Shown piece by piece: positions 36,343 to 46,143 of a stretch of DNA of 64,000 nt. The DNA comes from Acidobacteriota bacterium (GTDB lineage Bacteria; Acidobacteriota; Terriglobia; Terriglobales; Acidobacteriaceae): the NCBI GenBank assembly GCA_021792795.1, contig JAJYUB010000008.1:29398-93397 (forward strand), given 5' to 3'. Every line of letters starts with the position of its first letter. Position 1 is the first letter of the stretch. Below the pieces are notes generated by a model. The model saw only the letters and a list, made by a program, of their open reading frames with translations. It searched no databases and was not told the DNA's origin. A program made the translations under genes and the position numbers.

Positions 36343-37200
36343 CTATTCGGCGAAGTCCACGCGGACTGCGTGAGGAATCACGCCGCGCTCATGTCCCATT
36401 TCCAGCAGACGGCGAATGGCTTCTTTTCCGTCTTTGCCATAGTCCAGCGTGCGCTCGTTGACATACATGCCGACAAAGCGGTTTGCGGAAGGCGTATCGA
36501 GATCGCGGGCGTATTGCATGGCGTGCGCCAGAGCTTCTTCTCGATGGTGCAGCGCGTAACCGACGCTGTCGCGCAGCGCCTGGTTCATCATCCGGTGTAC
36601 GGGCGCGCCAAGGTCGCGGCGGATCGCGTTGCCCCCCAGCGGCAAGGGCAGACCGGTCTGTTGCCGCCACCATGTTCCCATGTCGAGCACGCAAGTCAGG
36701 CCGTCTCGGGCGTACGTGAGTTGTCCTTCATGAATGATCAGCCCGGCATCGAATTTTCCCGCAAGCACCTGAGGGATGATGCGATCGAAGGGAACGAACT
36801 CCGTGACGACGCCGGGAAGCGCCATCTGCAACACCAGATTCGCCGTGGTCAACTGGCCTGGGACGGCAATGCGAACCTTGCGAACTTCATTGAGGGAATA
36901 CGCGCGTTTGGCGACGATCATGGGCCCGTAACCCTCGCCGACGCTGCCTCCGCAGGGCATCAGCGCGTACTTGTCCTGGACGTAGGGATAGGCGTGGAAG
37001 GAGATTGCGGTGACATCGTAGAAGGCCTCGCGCATGGCCTTTTGATTGAGCGTTTCAATGTCGGTCAGCGTATGAGTGAACTCATAGCCCGGAACAGTGA
37101 CTTTGCCGGTCGCCAATCCGTAAAACATGAATGCGTCATCCGAGTCAGGACTGTGCGCGATGCTGATTTGCTGAACTGCCGCTGTCGTATCGATTGCCAT
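36343..37200 (-). CDS. mqnD: MqnA/MqnD-family protein, probably 1,4-dihydroxy-6-naphthoate synthase
   Basis: A 285-residue periplasmic-binding-fold enzyme resembling MqnD, the last dedicated step of the futalosine route to menaquinone. The start motif is HSPDSDDAFMFYGLATG (compare the family SPCPNDTFMF), followed by FYDVTAISFHAYPYV and FDAGLIIHEGQLTY. ATG 37200 with GGAGAG upstream is used; the frame stays open to 37524 but the extra sequence is not family-like. No other mqn genes are in the window. MqnA-type or substrate-binding paralogues cannot be fully excluded. Confidence 0.8.
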   Translation of the reverse strand: MAIDTTAAVQQISIAHSPDSDDAFMFYGLATGKVTVPGYEFTHTLTDIETLNQKAMREAFYDVTAISFHAYPYVQDKYALMPCGGSVGEGYGPMIVAKRAYSLNEVRKVRIAVPGQLTTANLVLQMALPGVVTEFVPFDRIIPQVLAGKFDAGLIIHEGQLTYARDGLTCVLDMGTWWRQQTGLPLPLGGNAIRRDLGAPVHRMMNQALRDSVGYALHHREEALAHAMQYARDLDTPSANRFVGMYVNERTLDYGKDGKEAIRRLLEMGHERGVIPHAVRVDFAE

Positions 37201-37327
37201 GAACACTCTCCACTTTAAGAGTAAAACAGGGCGGGATGAGAAGTGGCGTCCGAGCGCAAAAATCCACGGATAAACGGAGGATGCGCGCTCATCGCGCAAA
37301 CCGGCAAGAATATCCCAAATTTTGTCT

Positions 37328-37888
37328 TCAGGCGACTTGGTCGGAAGATTGCAGCGCACGATGATGCCGCCAGGTGCTTCTCTGCGTGCGGACCAGAACA
37401 AAAACGGATATACCGAGCAGCAGGCCTTCCAATAAGTAGTTGTATCCATGCGGCAGATGTTTGCTGATCCGCGCTCCGCGCTTCGCCGCTGCCTGTGCCG
37501 AAACCTCCGAGCTTTCCGCAACATCGGCCAGTTGGGAATCTATTTGCGGCTGGGCCGGGATCTCTACCGCAGCCTGGATGGGCGCTTGAATCGGCTCCGC
37601 CACTGTCTCGATCTGCGCGCGCTGTTTGGCCGCCATCATTTCCAGCGCGAGCGGGTCGATCAGACTGGGACTGATTTCGGCAACCGCCGGTTCCAGGTCG
37701 AACTGTGCGATCTCCGCGTAATCGGGTTCGGTCGAGGACCCGCTTCGAGCAGTCGATTCATGAAGCCGCGCGAGGGACAATTCACCACTGGTGAGGGGAG
37801 AAGACCGCAAAATTCTGCGCGCGGTCCAAAGCAAAACGAGGCAAAGCATAAAAATTGCCGCCATGGTCGTACCGTATAAGATCTCCAT
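37328..37888 (-). CDS. Small membrane protein of unknown function
   Basis: A 186-residue protein with an N-terminal membrane helix (about residues 5-23), a long acidic alanine/proline/glutamine-rich middle, and a second hydrophobic helix near the C-terminus (LLEGLLLGISVFVLV). An AGGTGG ribosome site selects ATG 37888. It precedes the mqnD gene on the same strand with a 127-base gap, so co-transcription is possible. I do not recognise the family. Confidence 0.65.
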   Translation of the reverse strand: MEILYGTTMAAIFMLCLVLLWTARRILRSSPLTSGELSLARLHESTARSGSSTEPDYAEIAQFDLEPAVAEISPSLIDPLALEMMAAKQRAQIETVAEPIQAPIQAAVEIPAQPQIDSQLADVAESSEVSAQAAAKRGARISKHLPHGYNYLLEGLLLGISVFVLVRTQRSTWRHHRALQSSDQVA

Positions 37889-38188
37889 CGCAACCACCTG
37901 ACAAAGAGAAATGATTACTAAAGTGCAGCCATCATAGCAAACTGGATCTATTTTGGATTACTATTTGGGCCGTTGTCGCTTGGTGAGGAAGCGAGAATGG
38001 CAACAGGCAGCTTTGGCGGGGACGCGTCGGGCCCTTTTCAACACTCGTCACGTTTCACTTCACACCTCCGGAACCCGAGCCGATGCCACTTATCGACCAA
38101 AGGCTGTCCGTTCAGGGTCGTTTGCGACCTTTGCGCATCTAAACAGACAGAGCCAGAAACCGACGGCCCAATCGTTTAGGAGAAATTC
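37889..38188. other. 300-base divergent intergenic region
   Basis: It separates the minus-strand membrane protein and the plus-strand propeller protein and should hold both promoters. The only structure seen is a small hairpin GGTCG-TTTG-CGACC at 38116-38129. No gene or known riboswitch was recognised. Confidence 0.5.
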
Positions 38189-39670
38189 ATGAGCTGTTCC
38201 CAGCTTTCCTCGATGCGGAGGTCTTTCCTATCTTCCCTGGTTGGTCTTGCAATGATCGGAATCGTAGCGCCTATTTTGGCAGTTGGCCAGTCACCCTCAG
38301 TAACATCGAAAAACGCGGTGTCAGCGGAATTTCCATATCAAAATTTCCCCGAAAATCTTCCTACCGATGCGACGGCGCAGCTCTATCCCACCACATGGAC
38401 GACCTATGCGGCGAATGCTGGGCGTAACCCCGCTTTCCAAATGCCCGCGAGTGCACCGAAGCAATTTCAAGACGGAGTGGAGTGGTCGTTCGCAGGCGCT
38501 GGAGCGATGCCTCTGACAGGCGCGCCGCCAGCCGGCAACTTTAAGACTGCCGCGTATACCGTAGGCATGCCGGTAGGCGTCAGCGTGGCCAAAGGAATCG
38601 TTTATGTTGGAGACGATAACGGCTATACATACGCGATGAATGCTGAAACTGGAAAGCTGATCTGGGCACATTACGGATGGAACATGAACATGAGTAACCC
38701 GCTCGTGGCGGGGGACAGCGTGTTTGTTTCTACTGGAAGCGCCTATTTCAACTATGCCAATACCATGAAATATCTTAAAGGCAAGCGACCGACGCGCGGC
38801 CCTGGGTTGAATACCATCTATGCTCTGGACCGCACGACTGGCAAAGAAATCTGGGCCTACCACACGCCGGGGGAAGGCATGCCAACCCCGCTGTATAAAG
38901 ATGGATTTATCTACGAGGGTACGGGCGACGGCCATATTTACAAGCTTGCCGCCGACACCGGAACCTTAGTATGGAAGGCGGACATCATCTCGTTCGACAG
39001 CATGTCTTCCCTTGTAGAGGGATCGGGCTACGTTTTCGCTGGAGGTACAGACCCGAATTATTTTTATGCAGTGGATGAGAATACGGGAAAGATCGCCTGG
39101 AAGATGTCCATCCCTGACATGGTGGCAACGGGAATCGGAGACTGCACGCCGGCGTATCAAGCGGGGACTGTGGTACAGGAGGTAACGATCGGCAGTGGAG
39201 ATGCGTCAAAACCTGTGGCCAATGTCCTGCTCGCTTTGGATGCAAAGACAGGAAATATTCTCTGGCAGAAACGTTTTCCCAATGGCGCCGTACCCCCAGC
39301 CATGAAAACAGCCACTCCCATTATCGTGAACGGAGTGGTGTACGAAGGCAGCCCAGTGTCCGGCGAATATTATGCAATTAATCTCAAAGACGGAAACGAA
39401 TTGTGGAAACTTCAAATAGGAAGCCAGATTCGTGCTGGCGCTGCGGTCCAAAACGGCATCGCATACCTGCCTTACCGGGCAGGAGACATCGCCGCGATCC
39501 AGATCGAAGATGGCAAGCGTGTCGGTGTGAAACATATCGGCGGAGCCTTCGGTCCGTCGTCGCCTGTGATTGTGGGCGGGACCCTCTACGTTTCCAATGT
39601 CTACGGATACGTGAACGCAATCCCGCTGACAGAGATTTATCGCCCGTCGAAAGCTGCCATGGCGCAATGA
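38189..39670 (+). CDS. Secreted PQQ-type beta-propeller protein
   Basis: A 493-residue exported protein with a signal peptide (about 8-34). The mature part is built of PQQ-like beta-propeller blades, for example VYVGDDNGYTYAMNAETGKLIW, IYALDRTTGKEIWAYHTPGE and VLLALDAKTGNILWQK. The cysteine pair and active-site residues of quinoprotein dehydrogenases are not evident, so it may be a BamB-like or structural propeller rather than a dehydrogenase. TTTAGGAG directly before ATG 38189 fixes the start. The gene stands alone. Confidence 0.85.
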   Translation: MSCSQLSSMRRSFLSSLVGLAMIGIVAPILAVGQSPSVTSKNAVSAEFPYQNFPENLPTDATAQLYPTTWTTYAANAGRNPAFQMPASAPKQFQDGVEWSFAGAGAMPLTGAPPAGNFKTAAYTVGMPVGVSVAKGIVYVGDDNGYTYAMNAETGKLIWAHYGWNMNMSNPLVAGDSVFVSTGSAYFNYANTMKYLKGKRPTRGPGLNTIYALDRTTGKEIWAYHTPGEGMPTPLYKDGFIYEGTGDGHIYKLAADTGTLVWKADIISFDSMSSLVEGSGYVFAGGTDPNYFYAVDENTGKIAWKMSIPDMVATGIGDCTPAYQAGTVVQEVTIGSGDASKPVANVLLALDAKTGNILWQKRFPNGAVPPAMKTATPIIVNGVVYEGSPVSGEYYAINLKDGNELWKLQIGSQIRAGAAVQNGIAYLPYRAGDIAAIQIEDGKRVGVKHIGGAFGPSSPVIVGGTLYVSNVYGYVNAIPLTEIYRPSKAAMAQ

Positions 39671-39755
39671 GGATCGACGAGCCGGGTATCAATCATGGGT
39701 ACATTCTTGCAATCTTCGCCGCTGGAGTTTCTGAATCGAGTCATCCAGAACAGGT

Positions 39756-40952
39756 TCAGGTCAGGGATTGCAGCCTTTGGCAGGCTTCGGCCAGGTCCTT
39801 CGGTTTCTTCGCGTAGCAGAACCGCAGCAGATTTTCGCCGCGTCCCTCGGTGAAGAATGCGGTCCCGGCGATGCCGGCAACTCCGGTACGGGCCAGGAGT
39901 TTACGGGCCTTTTCCTTCGCGGTCGTGCCGGGAAGTCGCGATGCATCGGCAAGAATGTAGTACGCGCCGTCGGGAATTGAGGGCGTCAAGCCTGCGGCGA
40001 TCAAGGCTTCCACAAGCTGATCGCGCTTCTGTTCATATTCTTTCGCCAGTGCAACATAATAGTCGGCGGAAAGCTGCAACAGACCGGCTGCGGCACCGTG
40101 CTGTAGCGGCGACGGCGCGCACACGTAGGCTATATCGTGAAAATACCCTATGGCGGGGATCCACTGCGGATCGGCTGCCAGATAGCCCAGCCGCCAACCT
40201 GTGATGCTGAAGGTTTTTGAGAAGCCGGAGATGGTGATGGTGCGCTCCGCCATGCCGGGAAGCGACGCGAAGCTGATATGTTTTGCGTCGCCGCACAGGA
40301 AGTATTCGTAGATCTCGTCCGTAATCGCGAAGAGGTTGTGCCGTTCCGCCACTTGCGCAATCGCCTCCAGTTCCTGCCGGCGAAACACCTTGCCGGATGG
40401 ATTGCATGGTGTGTTGATCACGATGGCGCGTGTCCGTGCCGTGATCGAATGTTCCAGGCGGTCAGGATCGAGGCCCCAGTCCGGAGCGTTCAACTGGACG
40501 GTGACCGGCTTCAGCCGCTGCGACTGCAGCATATCTCGATGGTAGCCGTAGAAGGGCTCAAACAGCAGAACTTCGTCCCCAGGGTTGAAAAGCGCCATGC
40601 AGGCAGCCAGGAATGCGCCGGTGGCCCCGGCGGTGACCAGGATTCCCGATTCCGGGTCGATGGCGAGCCCGTTATAGTCGGATAATTTTTTGGCGATTTC
40701 GAATCGCAGATTGGAAATGCCATCCAGACGGGTGTAGATATTGTGTCCATTGTGGATGGCGGCGATGGCGGCCTCAACTACAGGCGGCGGGGGGTCGATG
40801 TCGCACACGCCCTGGGCCAGATTGATCCCATGGACTCGATCGCATTCCACGGACATGGCGCGGATTTCCGATTGCAGAATGTCCGCGGAAATTTCGCTGA
40901 GCGCGAGTTTCAACGGAACAATAGGGTTGCGCGTCATCGCTCGGGTCGACAT
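39756..40952 (-). CDS. Class I/II aminotransferase
   Basis: A 398-residue fold-type I PLP aminotransferase. Landmarks are INLAQGVCDIDPP near the N-terminus, LVTAGATGAF, INTPCNPSGKVF, ITDEIYEYF and the PLP lysine in SGFSKTFSITGWRLGY. Similar proteins are annotated as aspartate, kynurenine or methionine aminotransferases; the donor cannot be fixed from sequence. Start codons at 40952 and 40937 are both possible and neither has a clear ribosome site. It is divergent from pstS. Confidence 0.88.
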   Translation of the reverse strand: MSTRAMTRNPIVPLKLALSEISADILQSEIRAMSVECDRVHGINLAQGVCDIDPPPPVVEAAIAAIHNGHNIYTRLDGISNLRFEIAKKLSDYNGLAIDPESGILVTAGATGAFLAACMALFNPGDEVLLFEPFYGYHRDMLQSQRLKPVTVQLNAPDWGLDPDRLEHSITARTRAIVINTPCNPSGKVFRRQELEAIAQVAERHNLFAITDEIYEYFLCGDAKHISFASLPGMAERTITISGFSKTFSITGWRLGYLAADPQWIPAIGYFHDIAYVCAPSPLQHGAAAGLLQLSADYYVALAKEYEQKRDQLVEALIAAGLTPSIPDGAYYILADASRLPGTTAKEKARKLLARTGVAGIAGTAFFTEGRGENLLRFCYAKKPKDLAEACQRLQSLT

Positions 40953-41040
40953 TGACTTTTTGCAGTGTATCCAGTTTTGCCAATGTCTGGCCACTTGACA
41001 GGGAGGGGTCGTCATAACCGCAAGGAAACACTCAACATTT

Positions 41041-41080
41041 ACTGTGATTTGGGGGTAAATTCATCTTATTTTCACGCGGA
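41041..41080 (+). promoter_or_regulatory. Possible PhoB-like site before pstS
   Basis: CTGTGAT is followed within the same stretch by TTCAT and TTCAC spaced 11 bases apart, in an AT-richer block about 100 bases upstream of pstS. The 11-base period recalls Pho boxes, but the match to any one consensus is poor. Confidence 0.22.
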
Positions 41081-41173
41081 TACTCTACAAAGAGACGTGC
41101 CTCCGAAAAGCACAAGGGTGGCTGAAATTCTGGCGCTCGTATCTTTCGATCTCGATAGTTAGAGGGACTCTCC

Positions 41174-42196
41174 ATGATTCGTCGACTTCTTGCGTTGGCT
41201 CTTATTACGACCGCAAGTGTTTTTGCGCAGCAAATTTCGCTCACCGGGGCAGGATCCACGTTTGCCAATCCGCTCTATTCCAGTTGGTCCGGTCACTACC
41301 ACGCCATCCATCCCAACGTAGAGATCAACTATCAGTCCATCGGTTCCGGCGGCGGTATCCGCCAGTTGATTGCAGGGACGGTGGAATTTGGCGCCACCGA
41401 TGGCCCGATGACCAATGAGCAACTGGCCGAAGCACGGCAAAAACTTGGAACAACCATTCTGCATTTCCCGACGGCGCTGGGTGCGGCGATGCCTTCCTAC
41501 AACATTCCCGGCGTGACTGCCACTCTGAAATTTACGCCAGCCGCGCTGGCGGGCATTTATCTAGGCAAAATCACGAAATGGAACGATCCGGAGATCCAGG
41601 GCCCGAATCCGGGCGTCAAGCTGCCGGGGAACAATATTGTTGTGATTCACCGCTCCGACGGTTCCGGCACCACCTATACCTGGGCGGATTATTTGTCCAA
41701 GGTGAGCCCCGAATGGAAGAGCAAAATTGGCGTGGGAACATCGGTGAACTGGCCGGTTGGGCTGGGCGGAAAAGGAAACGAGGGCGTGGCCGGTCTGATT
41801 CGCCGTATCCCCAACTCAATCGGCTACATCGAGCTGATCTATGCCATCCAGAACCACATCCTCTACGGCGAGGTCAAGAACAGCTCCGGCAATTTCATTG
41901 AGGCGAACTTGAAATCGGTGACGGCTGCCGCTGCCGGGGCCACCAAGACGATGCCGGCGGACTTCCGCGTTTCCATTACCAATGCTCCGGGCGCGGATGC
42001 CTACCCCATCTCCACGTATACCTGGCTGCTGATTCCGGAAAAAATGAGCGATATGACGAAGGCGAAGGCGCTCAAGGCGTTTCTGCGCTGGGGCCTGACA
42101 GATGGTCAGCAATATACTCAGCCCTTGGCGTATGCTCCTTTGCCGTCAGCCGTTGTGCAGAAGGAACTGCTGCAAATGAAGAAGCTGCAATACTAG
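41174..42196 (+). CDS. pstS: Phosphate ABC transporter substrate-binding protein PstS
   Basis: A 340-residue periplasmic phosphate-binding protein with a signal peptide (about 1-18, ending VFAQQ). Phosphate-binding segments are GAGSTFANPLY, the SIGSGGGIRQ loop, FGATDGPM and HRSDGSGTTYTWADYL. AGAGGGA precedes ATG 41174. It is the first gene of pstSCAB, high-affinity phosphate import normally induced by phosphate starvation. Confidence 0.96.
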   Translation: MIRRLLALALITTASVFAQQISLTGAGSTFANPLYSSWSGHYHAIHPNVEINYQSIGSGGGIRQLIAGTVEFGATDGPMTNEQLAEARQKLGTTILHFPTALGAAMPSYNIPGVTATLKFTPAALAGIYLGKITKWNDPEIQGPNPGVKLPGNNIVVIHRSDGSGTTYTWADYLSKVSPEWKSKIGVGTSVNWPVGLGGKGNEGVAGLIRRIPNSIGYIELIYAIQNHILYGEVKNSSGNFIEANLKSVTAAAAGATKTMPADFRVSITNAPGADAYPISTYTWLLIPEKMSDMTKAKALKAFLRWGLTDGQQYTQPLAYAPLPSAVVQKELLQMKKLQY

Positions 42197-42222
42197 GGTT
42201 GTAGCATTACCAGGAGCGATCG

Positions 42223-43212
42223 ATGTCCAATGTTGTACTCGCAACCCCTGAGGTTCCGTTTGAATCCAGGGGACTGGACAAGAAACAGACATGGTGGGAA
42301 CGTCTGCGGAAGGGGGATGAGGTCGTCCATCTCATCACCCTGGCGGGCGGCTGGTCGATCCTCGTCATCACCGGGCTTCTGGTGCAGCACCTATGGGTGT
42401 ACTCGCGCCTTTCCCGGCATGCGTTCGGCTGGCATTTTTTGGTCGACAGCACCTGGGACCCGGTCAACGGAATCTTCGGAGCGTGGCCTTTTGTCTATGG
42501 CACAGTGGTGACCTCGTTGTTGGCCCTGGCAATCTCCATTCCCATCGGGCTCGGTTCGGCGATCTTTCTGGCGGAACTCGCCCCCCGCAAACTCTCCAAT
42601 GCGCTGACGTTTCTGATTGAATTGCTGGCAGCGGTCCCCAGCGTCATCTACGGCCTGATCGGCATCTTCCTGCTGATCCCGGTGCTGTTCAACGTGGTGC
42701 CATATGTTCAGAAATACTTCGGCTGGATTCCCATCTTTAACGGAACGTTTTATGGTGTCAGCTATTTTTCCGCGTCCATCGTACTTTCCATTATGGTGGT
42801 GCCCTTCATCATTTCCATCTCGCGAGAGGTCCTGATCTCGGTGCCCGTTTCCCAGCGCGAAGCCATGATGGCGCTGGGCGCGACCAAGTGGGACGTGACC
42901 TGGCGCGCGGTGGTACCCTACGCGCGGCAGGGCATTATGGGGTCCATTTTTCTGTCGCTGGCGCGCGCGTTGGGAGAAACCATGGCAGTGACGATGGTGA
43001 TCGGCAATGTGGCCCAGGTGTCCACGTCGCTGATGGCCCCCGGCTACACCATTGCAGCGGTCATCGCCAATGAGTTTACCGAAGCGACCGGCGATCTGTA
43101 CCTGCACGCGTTGATTGAGCTTGGCCTGGTACTGTTCGTGGTGACGATGATCTTTAACGCGCTGGCGCGGCTGTTGATGCTGACCATGAAGGGACATGAG
43201 GTGGTCGGATGA
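42223..43212 (+). CDS. pstC: Phosphate ABC transporter permease PstC
   Basis: A 329-residue inner-membrane permease with about six helices and the cytoplasmic EAA-type loop SQREAMMALGATKWDV that docks on PstB. It lies 26 bases after pstS and overlaps pstA by four bases (ATGA). Confidence 0.95.
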   Translation: MSNVVLATPEVPFESRGLDKKQTWWERLRKGDEVVHLITLAGGWSILVITGLLVQHLWVYSRLSRHAFGWHFLVDSTWDPVNGIFGAWPFVYGTVVTSLLALAISIPIGLGSAIFLAELAPRKLSNALTFLIELLAAVPSVIYGLIGIFLLIPVLFNVVPYVQKYFGWIPIFNGTFYGVSYFSASIVLSIMVVPFIISISREVLISVPVSQREAMMALGATKWDVTWRAVVPYARQGIMGSIFLSLARALGETMAVTMVIGNVAQVSTSLMAPGYTIAAVIANEFTEATGDLYLHALIELGLVLFVVTMIFNALARLLMLTMKGHEVVG

Positions 43213-44066
43213 GCGCTTCCTATCCTCCGCTTTCCCGCAAGATTACCAACCTAGTGATGCTGGCGTTGACTGGCCTCTGCACCCTGCTGGTTCTTGCGGT
43301 CCTGCTGACCATTTTGGGATATTTGTTGTGGAAGGGTGCCAGTTCCCTGAACATTGACTTCTTTACCAAGATTCCCGCGCCGGTAGGGCAGTCGGGCGGC
43401 GGCGTTGAGAACGCAATTGTCGGGACGTTGAAGCTATTGGCCCTGGCCAGTGCCATCGGCGTTCCGATTGGGCTGCTGGGGGGAATTTATCTGTCTGAGT
43501 TTGCCGGCGGATGGTCGGCATTTACCATTCGCTACACCACAGATTTGCTGAACGGTGTGCCTTCCGTGGTGATGGGGATTTTTGTGTACACCCTGGTGGT
43601 ATTGCCGATGCATCATTTTTCTACGCTGGCCGGCGGCATCGCTCTTGGTATTATGATGATTCCAATTGCCTTACGGAGCACGGAGGACTTTCTTCGAGCG
43701 GTGCCGCGCAGCCTTCGGGAAGGCGGCCTGGCCTTGGGCGCAAGCAAGTCGGAGACCATTTTTACCATCGTCATTCCGGCGGCAATTTACGGCATTATCA
43801 CTGGAATCATGCTGGATATTGCGCGCGTTGCCGGAGAGACGGCACCCCTGCTGTTTACCGCCTTTGGCAACCTCTACAACAGCCCTGGCTGGATGCAACC
43901 AACCGCGTCTCTGCCTGTTGTCATCTACAACTACGCTATCTCGCCCTACGACGTGTGGCATAAGCAGGCGTGGGCAGCAGGCTTCGTGCTACTCTCAGGA
44001 TTGTTGGTGATCAGCGTGATTTCTCGCATGGTCTTGGCGCGCGGCAAGAAATTATCGCATGGGTAA
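43209..44066 (+). CDS. pstA: Phosphate ABC transporter permease PstA
   Basis: A 285-residue permease partner of PstC, with six predicted helices and the coupling loop SLREGGLALGASKSET. Its ATG at 43209 overlaps the pstC stop, so the two permeases are translationally coupled in equal amounts. Confidence 0.95.
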   Translation: MSASYPPLSRKITNLVMLALTGLCTLLVLAVLLTILGYLLWKGASSLNIDFFTKIPAPVGQSGGGVENAIVGTLKLLALASAIGVPIGLLGGIYLSEFAGGWSAFTIRYTTDLLNGVPSVVMGIFVYTLVVLPMHHFSTLAGGIALGIMMIPIALRSTEDFLRAVPRSLREGGLALGASKSETIFTIVIPAAIYGIITGIMLDIARVAGETAPLLFTAFGNLYNSPGWMQPTASLPVVIYNYAISPYDVWHKQAWAAGFVLLSGLLVISVISRMVLARGKKLSHG

Positions 44067-44079
44067 TCGGTAAGCAGTG

Positions 44080-44922
44080 ATGACAACCTCGATGAAGCCA
44101 TTTGACCTTAGCCAACTTTCCAGGGCCCATGAAGTTCGTTTTGCGTCCGATGAACCCGCCGATGAAAAGTTGCCCTGGCCGCAGTTCACTGTAGCCGACC
44201 TCAATTTCTTTTATGGTCCCCACCAGGCCCTGAAGGAGATCAATCTGATTGTTCCCAACAAGCGCGTCATGGCGTTTATTGGCCCCTCGGGTTGCGGCAA
44301 AACAACCCTTCTGCGGACCTTTAACCGGATGAATGAAACCATACCAGGCACGCGGGTCGAGGGCAGCATTCGCCTGGGAGACAAAGACCTTTTCAGTTTT
44401 CCAGCGACCAGGCTGCGTCGCGTTGTCGGCATGGTCTTTCAGAAGCCATCCCCGTTTCCAAAATCGATTTTTGACAACGTGGCCTATGGTTTGCGCCTCG
44501 ATCCTTCGATCCGTCGCAACGAGATCGCCGATAGGGTCGAGAAAAGCCTTCGCCGGGCTGCTCTTTGGGATGAAGTGAAGGACAAGCTGCACCAGTCTGC
44601 GAATGGCATCTCCGGCGGCCAGCAGCAGCGCCTGTGTATCGCCCGCGCGTTGGCGGTGGAACCGGAAGTGCTGTTGCTGGATGAGCCGTGCTCCGCGCTC
44701 GACCCCATCTCGACGGCGAAGATCGAAGACCTGTTGTTTGAGATCAAGGATCTTTGTACCATTGTGATTGTGACCCACAACATGCTGCAGGCGGCGCGTG
44801 TCGCCGACTATGTTGGGTTCTTTCTGAACGGGGAATTGATTGAGCTGAATCGCGCCAAGCAAATCTTTCAGAACCCGGAGATGCAGCAGACCCAGGACTA
44901 CATCACAGGCCGTTTCGGTTGA
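44080..44922 (+). CDS. pstB: Phosphate ABC transporter ATPase PstB
   Basis: A 280-residue ATPase that energises PstCA. Motifs are Walker [18 protein letters not shown], signature [17 protein letters not shown], and Walker [16 protein letters not shown], with the H-loop in VTHNM. The N-terminus is about 25 residues longer than usual. ATG 44080 is used; GTG 44077 is adjacent. The operon ends without phoU, and galK follows after 30 bases. Confidence 0.95.
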   Translation: MTTSMKPFDLSQLSRAHEVRFASDEPADEKLPWPQFTVADLNFFYGPHQALKEINLIVPNKRVMAFIGPSGCGKTTLLRTFNRMNETIPGTRVEGSIRLGDKDLFSFPATRLRRVVGMVFQKPSPFPKSIFDNVAYGLRLDPSIRRNEIADRVEKSLRRAALWDEVKDKLHQSANGISGGQQQRLCIARALAVEPEVLLLDEPCSALDPISTAKIEDLLFEIKDLCTIVIVTHNMLQAARVADYVGFFLNGELIELNRAKQIFQNPEMQQTQDYITGRFG

Positions 44923-44952
44923 TCCTCTCACGCGCCTGATACCCTAGAGGCA

Positions 44953-46119
44953 ATGTCCCCGCAGTCAACTCTGGAAGTTCATCGGAATCGTTTTGGCGCA
45001 GACGGCGTGTCCTATCAGGCGCCTGGTCGCGTGAACCTCATCGGCGAGCACACAGATACCAGCGAGGGCTTTGTCATGCCCGCCGCGCTTGATCTGCGGA
45101 CCATTTCCGTTCTCAGCCCACGGAGCGATTCGACCGCTAACGTTTACTCCGTCAATTTCGCGGAGCAAGTCAGCCTTGACCTGCAACATCTGCCCTGCCG
45201 TCCACGCGGTCATTGGAGCGACTATCCCACCAGCGTTCTGTGGACACTGGAGCAGCGTGGAATCCACCTCGACGGTTTTGACCTGACACTATCCGGAAAC
45301 GTGCCGCTTGGTTCTGGACTCAGTTCCTCGGCCTCGGTGGAAGTGGCCGTCGCGGTCGCGGCTCTTGCCCATGCGGGGACCGCGCTACCGAAGCCGGAGA
45401 TCGCCAAAATCTGCCAGTTTTCTGAGAATCATTTTGTCGGCGCTCAGAGCGGCATCATGGACCCCTTCACTTCCTGTTGCGGCGTCGACCATCACGCGCT
45501 GCTGATTGACTGCCGCTCGCTCGATTATGAAGCGTTGCCGCTTCCGAGCGAGGTGCTGCTAGTCATCTGCAATTCCATGGTCAAGCATTCGCTCGCCGGC
45601 GGAGGAGAATACAACGCGCGGCGCGCAGAGGTGCAGGCAGGCGTGAGAATTCTTCAACAGCACTGTCCCGACATCCGCGCGTTGCGTGACGTGACCGAGG
45701 CGCAATTGCGGCGCTGCCAAGGCGAAATGCCGGAGAATATTTTTCGCCGCTGCCTGCATGTAGTCACGGAAAATGCAAGAGTTTTGCAGGCTGCGGAGGC
45801 GCTGCGAAGCGGAGACTTCCAGCAGTTTGGCCGGATCATGCACGAAGCTCATGTCAGCATGAGAGACAACTATGCTGCCAGTTGCGTGGAAACAGATTTG
45901 CTGGTCGAACTGGCGGCGCGGCAGCCCGGTTGCTTCGGCGCTCGCATTACCGGCGGAGGATTCGGCGGCTGCACCGTCAACCTGGTTGCCGCGGAACACT
46001 CGGACAAGTTTGTCCACAACGTTCGCGCCGGCTATGAGGAAGCGACCGGGATCCAAGCGGAGATTTATCGAAGCCGCGCCTCCGCAGGCGCCGGTCCGCT
46101 GTTGGTGGGCCAGACGTGA
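44953..46119 (+). CDS. galK: Galactokinase
   Basis: A 388-residue GHMP kinase that phosphorylates galactose at C1 in the Leloir pathway. The galactokinase signature reads GRVNLIGEHTDTSEGFVMP, the ATP loop LGSGLSSSASVEVA, and the third motif ITGGGFGGCT. No other gal genes are adjacent. Its 30-base distance from pstB suggests read-through from the phosphate operon, or a separate weak promoter in between. Confidence 0.95.
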   Translation: MSPQSTLEVHRNRFGADGVSYQAPGRVNLIGEHTDTSEGFVMPAALDLRTISVLSPRSDSTANVYSVNFAEQVSLDLQHLPCRPRGHWSDYPTSVLWTLEQRGIHLDGFDLTLSGNVPLGSGLSSSASVEVAVAVAALAHAGTALPKPEIAKICQFSENHFVGAQSGIMDPFTSCCGVDHHALLIDCRSLDYEALPLPSEVLLVICNSMVKHSLAGGGEYNARRAEVQAGVRILQQHCPDIRALRDVTEAQLRRCQGEMPENIFRRCLHVVTENARVLQAAEALRSGDFQQFGRIMHEAHVSMRDNYAASCVETDLLVELAARQPGCFGARITGGGFGGCTVNLVAAEHSDKFVHNVRAGYEEATGIQAEIYRSRASAGAGPLLVGQT

Positions 46120-46143
46120 CCCAGAACGAACTTTACAGTCGCA

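Noticed and set aside
37889..38188. Possible riboswitch before the PQQ-propeller gene
   Set aside because: Only one small hairpin is visible; no consensus core of a known riboswitch class could be matched by eye.
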